A DNA stretch of 64,000 nucleotides from UBA7803 sp036381275 (GTDB taxonomy: Bacteria; Pseudomonadota; Gammaproteobacteria; Pseudomonadales; Azotimanducaceae), in the NCBI GenBank assembly GCA_036381275.1, contig DASVDC010000128.1, positions 35,264 through 99,263 of the forward strand, in the 5' to 3' direction. A program made the position numbers and the translations under genes. This document shows positions 60,458 to 64,000 of this stretch, one piece after another. Position 1 is the stretch's first letter. Every line of letters begins with the position of its first letter. The notes beneath the pieces are model-generated. The model was given only the letters and a program-made list of their open reading frames with translations, was not told the origin of the DNA and made no database searches.

Positions 60458-61447
60458 ATGCTCCTGCCACGCGACGCCAGCGGACGGCTTACGGCCCTGG
60501 TCTTCCGCACCGCCGGCGCGTCGATCGTCCCGATCGTGGCCACGCCCGCGCTTGCCGTCCAGCTAGACGTCTACGGCTTGCTCAACGTGACGCTGCAGAA
60601 CTCGGACGAGGCGACCGAGGAGCAGGTCGAGTTGCAGAGCAACGCCTCGCGCATCGGAGTGAAGGGCTCGGAACCGGTGAGCGACGGTCTCGAGGTCATC
60701 TACCAGCTCGAATGGGGCGTCGACTACGACGGCGCATCGCGCGACGGAGACATCTACTCGCGCAATCAGTTCGTCGGCCTCGCCGGCCGCTTCGGCACGA
60801 TCAAGGTCGGACGTCACGACACCGCGCTGAAGGAGGCGCCGGGCGAGTTCGATCTCTTCGAAGAGCTCGAAGGCGACGTCGGCGAGACCTTCAACGGCGA
60901 GAATCGGCTCGGGAACTACATCGGCTACAGCACCCCGACGTTCGCACACGCGTTCAGCGCGACGGTGAACTTCTTCCCCGATGTGGATGACCCCGAGGCC
61001 GACGACGGCGACACGGACGGGATCTCGGCATCGCTCACCTACCAGACCGAACGCTTCTACGCGGCCATCGCGTTCGACCACGACATCGATCGCGACGACG
61101 TCAACACGACCCGTTTGGCCGGTGGTTATACCCGAGGCCCGGCGCAGTTGATGTTGCTCTACCAGCACACCGCAGCCCGAGACGCGGACGGAGACGGCTT
61201 CGGTGTCTCGCTGGCATGGACGATCGGCGACGCGACCGCGAAGCTGCAGTACCTCGATGCCGACCTCTGGCGAACGGACCCGCAGCCCGATCCGCTCGAC
61301 AATCTGTTCGAGTGGTCGCTTTCGCTGGGTCTCGACTACGCGCTCGACGAAGGCACCAAGCTCTTCGGGTTCTACACCACGGGCGAAATCGGCGGGACGC
61401 GCGAAAGCCACCGCTACGCGGCCATCGGACTCGAGCACGAGTTCTGA
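60458..61447 (+). CDS. Gram-negative porin
   Basis: A 329-residue trimeric-type porin. A signal region covers about residues 1-33 (ending ATPALA), then VQLDVYGLLNVTLQNSDEA and GVKGSEPVSDGLEVIYQLEWG, the common opening, and the aromatic C-terminal strand YAAIGLEHEF with terminal Phe recognised by the barrel assembly machinery. It is a general or weakly selective diffusion channel; substrate unknown. Confidence 0.9.
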   Translation: MLLPRDASGRLTALVFRTAGASIVPIVATPALAVQLDVYGLLNVTLQNSDEATEEQVELQSNASRIGVKGSEPVSDGLEVIYQLEWGVDYDGASRDGDIYSRNQFVGLAGRFGTIKVGRHDTALKEAPGEFDLFEELEGDVGETFNGENRLGNYIGYSTPTFAHAFSATVNFFPDVDDPEADDGDTDGISASLTYQTERFYAAIAFDHDIDRDDVNTTRLAGGYTRGPAQLMLLYQHTAARDADGDGFGVSLAWTIGDATAKLQYLDADLWRTDPQPDPLDNLFEWSLSLGLDYALDEGTKLFGFYTTGEIGGTRESHRYAAIGLEHEF

Positions 61448-61515
61448 CGCCTGCCAAGGCAGTGCATGGTCTGAATCTTGCGCGAACGCGGCCGATCAGC
61501 GATGAGGGAACCGCC

Positions 61516-61950
61516 GTGTCCGTGACATCCGACCGAATGCATCGATCGCTTCCTTGGGTTAGTCCGTTTCACGCGGTCCTGCTCGCCGGGACGGTCCCCT
61601 TGTTCCTGGGGGCGGTGCTGAGCGACTTCGCCTACGCGCAGAGCTACCAGATTCAATGGACGAACTTCGCTTCGTGGCTGATCGCCGGCGGGCTGGTCTT
61701 TGCGGGGCTGGCGCTCCTTTGCGCGGCGATCGACCTGGTGCGCGCCGAACGTCGTGGAGGACGCGTGCTTCTCTATACCCTGCTGCTGCTCGCCACCTGG
61801 GTGCTCGGCCTGGTCAATGCGCTGATCCACGGTAAGGACGCCTGGGCGAGCATGCCCGCCGGGCTCGTGCTCTCGATCATCGTTGCTTTCCTGGTCATTG
61901 CGTTGACCTGGCTCGGCTTCGCCGGGATTCGAGTGGGAGGTGCACGATGA
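61516..61950 (+). CDS. DUF2231 family membrane protein
   Basis: A 144-residue four-helix membrane protein. PFHAVLLAGTVPLFLGAVLSDFAYAQSYQIQWTNFASWLIAGGLV matches the DUF2231 core. The start is probably GTG at 61516 with GAGGGA just upstream; ATG 61537 is an alternative. It overlaps the sorbosone dehydrogenase-like gene by four bases (ATGA). The two commonly occur together, suggesting a shared electron-transfer system in the inner membrane. Confidence 0.88.
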   Translation: MSVTSDRMHRSLPWVSPFHAVLLAGTVPLFLGAVLSDFAYAQSYQIQWTNFASWLIAGGLVFAGLALLCAAIDLVRAERRGGRVLLYTLLLLATWVLGLVNALIHGKDAWASMPAGLVLSIIVAFLVIALTWLGFAGIRVGGAR

Positions 61951-63239
61951 GGCCGTCCGCAATCCTCTCGGCCGCAATCGTCTGGACGCTGCTCGGCGCC
62001 TGTGGCGGCGGTGACATCGATCCGGCGCAGGCGGGCCCGGCACCCCAGCTACCGGACCCGCAGCGAGGTCTGCTGCCCGGCATGACCATCGCGAATCCGG
62101 CACCCTGGGACGGCCGGCAGCCGACGGTCCCGCAGGGCTATACGATCAGCGCCATCGCCACCGACCTGAAGATCCCGCGCCAGACGCTGATCCTGCCGAA
62201 CGGGGACATTCTCGTTGCGGAGGGCCGAGGCGGCGACGACGCGCCGTCGCTGAAGCCGAAGGACGTGATCGCCGGCTACATCAAGTCGAAGGGCACGACG
62301 TCGGTGGAGAGCGGCAACCGGCTGACGCTGCTGCGGGACGGCGATGCCGACGGCCGCTACGAGCAACGGACCGTGTTCGCCGAGAACCTGAACGCCCCCT
62401 ACGGGCTCGCGCTCGTGAACGGCGGCCTCTACGTCGCCAACCAGGACGCGCTGGTGCGCTTCGACTACCGCACCGGCCAGACACGGGCCAGCGGACCGCC
62501 GGTCGAGGTCACCGACCTGCCCTCGGCGATCAACCACCACTGGACAAAGGCGCTCGCCGCGAGCCCGGATGGTCGCTACCTCTACGTCGGCATCGGCTCC
62601 AACAGCAACATCACCGAGCGCGGCATGGCGGCCGAAGTCGACCGCGCGATGGTGTGGGTGGTGGAGGCGCGCACCGGAATGCACAAACCGTATGCCACCG
62701 GTTTGCGCAATCCCACCGCGCTGGCCATCCAGCCGGGCACCGGGCAGCTCTGGGCCGTGGTGAACGAGCGTGACGAGCTCGGCCCGAACCTCGTGCCCGA
62801 CTACCTGACCGCCGTCCGGGAAGGCGGCTTCTACGGCTGGCCGTACAGCTACTGGGGCCAGCACGTCGATCAGCGCGTGCGGCCGCAGGATCCGCAGCAG
62901 GTCGCCGCGGCGATCGTGCCGGACTACGCCCTCGGCGCGCACGTGGCCGCGCTCGGCCTCGCGTTCTCGACGCCGGCGATGGGCGCCGAATTCGCCGACG
63001 GGGCCTTCGTCGGCGAGCACGGAAGCTGGAACCGCGAGCAGCCGGCCGGCTACAAGGTGGTCTTCGTTCCGTTCCGCAACGGCCGGCCCGCCGGACCGCC
63101 GGTCGACTTCGTCACGGGTTTCTTGAGCGACGACGGCAAGACCCGCGGCCGACCGGTGGGTGTCACGGTGGATCCGCGCGGCGCGCTCATCGTGTCGGAC
63201 GATCTGTCGAATACGGTTTGGCGCGTGATTCCCGAGTGA
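61947..63239 (+). CDS. Sorbosone dehydrogenase-like (PQQ-type) lipoprotein
   Basis: A 430-residue exported beta-propeller of the glucose/sorbosone dehydrogenase family. The lipobox is LGAC (about residues 16-19) followed by GGGDID. Blocks YTISAIATDLKIPRQTLILPNGDILVAEG, NAPYGLALVNGGLYVANQDALVRF, and LRNPTALAIQPGTGQLWAVVNERDELG follow. It likely oxidises sugars or alcohols in the periplasm with bound PQQ. Translation is coupled to the DUF2231 protein. No PQQ synthesis genes are in the window. Confidence 0.88.
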   Translation: MRPSAILSAAIVWTLLGACGGGDIDPAQAGPAPQLPDPQRGLLPGMTIANPAPWDGRQPTVPQGYTISAIATDLKIPRQTLILPNGDILVAEGRGGDDAPSLKPKDVIAGYIKSKGTTSVESGNRLTLLRDGDADGRYEQRTVFAENLNAPYGLALVNGGLYVANQDALVRFDYRTGQTRASGPPVEVTDLPSAINHHWTKALAASPDGRYLYVGIGSNSNITERGMAAEVDRAMVWVVEARTGMHKPYATGLRNPTALAIQPGTGQLWAVVNERDELGPNLVPDYLTAVREGGFYGWPYSYWGQHVDQRVRPQDPQQVAAAIVPDYALGAHVAALGLAFSTPAMGAEFADGAFVGEHGSWNREQPAGYKVVFVPFRNGRPAGPPVDFVTGFLSDDGKTRGRPVGVTVDPRGALIVSDDLSNTVWRVIPE

Positions 63240-63294
63240 CGCGCCACGCCGCGCCAGGTAGAGTCCGTCAGGAGATGTTCACCGGGCGAGGCAA

Positions 63295-63939
63295 ATGAGC
63301 GAGATCATCATCTGGACCTACGACTGGGTACCCGAAATGCCGCGAGGCCTCGTGCGCGACCTGAGGCTCAGGTGGGCGTGCGAGGAGGCGGGTCTCGCTT
63401 ATTCCGTGCGCACGATTCCCTTCGACGGCCGGGAGACCAACCACCTGGAGCACCAGCCGTTCGGGCAGATTCCGTTCCTGACCGATGGCGAGCTGGAGCT
63501 GTTCGAGAGCGGCGCCGGGCTGCTGCATCTCGCCCGGAAGAGCGAAGTGCTGATGCCGCGTGATCCGGCCGGCGAAGCAGCAACGCTCCAGTGGGTGATC
63601 GCCGCGCTCAACTCCATCGAGATGGTCAGCGTACCGTGGTGGTTCCTGAACCTCTCCAGCAAGGAGCCCAACGGTCTCGTCGGCTGGATGGGAATGCGCC
63701 TCGACCAGCTCGAGCGCGTTCTTCGTGAGCGCGAGTGGCTGGCCGCCGATCGCTTCACCGTTGCGGATCTGCTGATGGCGGACGTGCTGCGTGTGCCGGA
63801 TGTTCGTGCATTCGGTGACCGGCCGGCGACGGAGGCGTACGTGAGGCGGGTGACCGACCGGCCGGCGTTCAAGAAGGCTCATGCGGAGCAGGTGGCGCAT
63901 TTTGCGGCGGCGGATGCGGCACGCTCGCCCGCGGGCTAG
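63295..63939 (+). CDS. Glutathione S-transferase family protein
   Basis: A 214-residue protein with thioredoxin-like N-terminal domain (IIIWTYDWVPEMPRGLVRDLRLRWACEEAGLAYSVRTI, GQIPFLTDGELELFES with the cis-Pro) and a helical C-terminal domain (VIAALNSIEMVSVPWWF, FTVADLLMADVLRV). The family covers conjugation of electrophiles and other thiol chemistry. Catalytic residue not clear. Stands alone. Confidence 0.9.
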   Translation: MSEIIIWTYDWVPEMPRGLVRDLRLRWACEEAGLAYSVRTIPFDGRETNHLEHQPFGQIPFLTDGELELFESGAGLLHLARKSEVLMPRDPAGEAATLQWVIAALNSIEMVSVPWWFLNLSSKEPNGLVGWMGMRLDQLERVLREREWLAADRFTVADLLMADVLRVPDVRAFGDRPATEAYVRRVTDRPAFKKAHAEQVAHFAAADAARSPAG

Positions 63940-64000
63940 CCACGCCTGGTCCAGTTCATGGGCAGGAATGTCCGGCGGAAGAGCCAGAGCAACGCAACAC
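63936..64000 (-). CDS. Possible 3' end of a membrane protein
   Basis: On the minus strand the last 65 bases read open from the window edge as VALLWLFRRTFLPMNWTRRG then stop. The hydrophobic stretch followed by a basic tail looks like a membrane protein C-terminus. It overlaps the glutathione transferase stop by 4 bases, which is common for convergent genes. Too short to identify. Confidence 0.35.
   Translation of the reverse strand, partial: VALLWLFRRTFLPMNWTRRG

Overview
This is a high-GC chromosomal window of a Gram-negative bacterium, most likely a gammaproteobacterium. That placement rests on a FadD that follows the E. coli protein almost end to end, a lambda-type integrase under an 18/20 match to the enterobacterial SOS box, ProQ/FinO, DUF3080 and DUF6498-like proteins, a Gram-negative porin, TonB receptor and OmpA-family proteins, and REP palindromes of the GTGGGAGCGGCC type common in pseudomonads and relatives. 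Genus cannot be read from the sequence. No rRNA, plasmid, phage structural genes or CRISPR array is visible.

Layout. 1-5.4 kb: lipid and redox metabolism (a cut-off acyl-CoA dehydrogenase, a TauD-type dioxygenase, an FMN reductase, FadD, a coupled membrane protein). 5.4-11 kb: host-attachment-family, PilZ, PYROXD2-like and SDR proteins plus small unknowns. 11-15.8 kb: DinB polymerase, an ECF sigma/cytochrome c/ferritin-like operon, and a LysR regulator divergent from a tiny membrane protein and a haem protein. 15.8-17.3 kb: a lone SOS-controlled integrase beside tRNA-Gly, which looks like the scar of an integrated element. 18-23.3 kb: an SSS transporter followed by a tightly overlapping nonulosonate (sialic-acid-like) cassette whose synthase carries a cupin tail. 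23.4-28.5 kb: hydantoinase/oxoprolinase A and B with an MFS transporter.

28.6-33.4 kb is a zinc-homeostasis block: a ZnuD-like TonB receptor with a histidine-rich loop, a DUF2946-like small exported protein, the Zur-like regulator and a MerC-family membrane protein, with two candidate Zur operators. 33.4-38 kb holds a DUF2254 membrane protein coupled to an amidohydrolase, and modBC without modA. 38.3-44.8 kb: M16 peptidase, Ada with a coupled DNA-repair oxygenase, a HExxH lipoprotein. 45-49.2 kb: a response regulator-PP2C-STAS fusion, ProQ and a second acyl-CoA dehydrogenase. 49.2-49.8 kb: an atypical lower-GC gene against tRNA-Glu. 50-57.4 kb: AAA ATPase, phosphodiesterase and a compact four-gene operon, separated by REP elements and two tandem repeats that each run into a stop codon. 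57.5-64 kb: enoyl-CoA hydratase, OmpA-like protein with calcium-type repeats, porin, DUF2231 plus sorbosone dehydrogenase-like lipoprotein, and a glutathione transferase.

The strongest leads are the SOS-boxed integrase, the Zur regulon, the NeuB-cupin fusion cassette, and the pairing of REP elements with tandem repeats at gene ends. Most of the rest is ordinary housekeeping. No gap of more than 300 bases lacks a gene.
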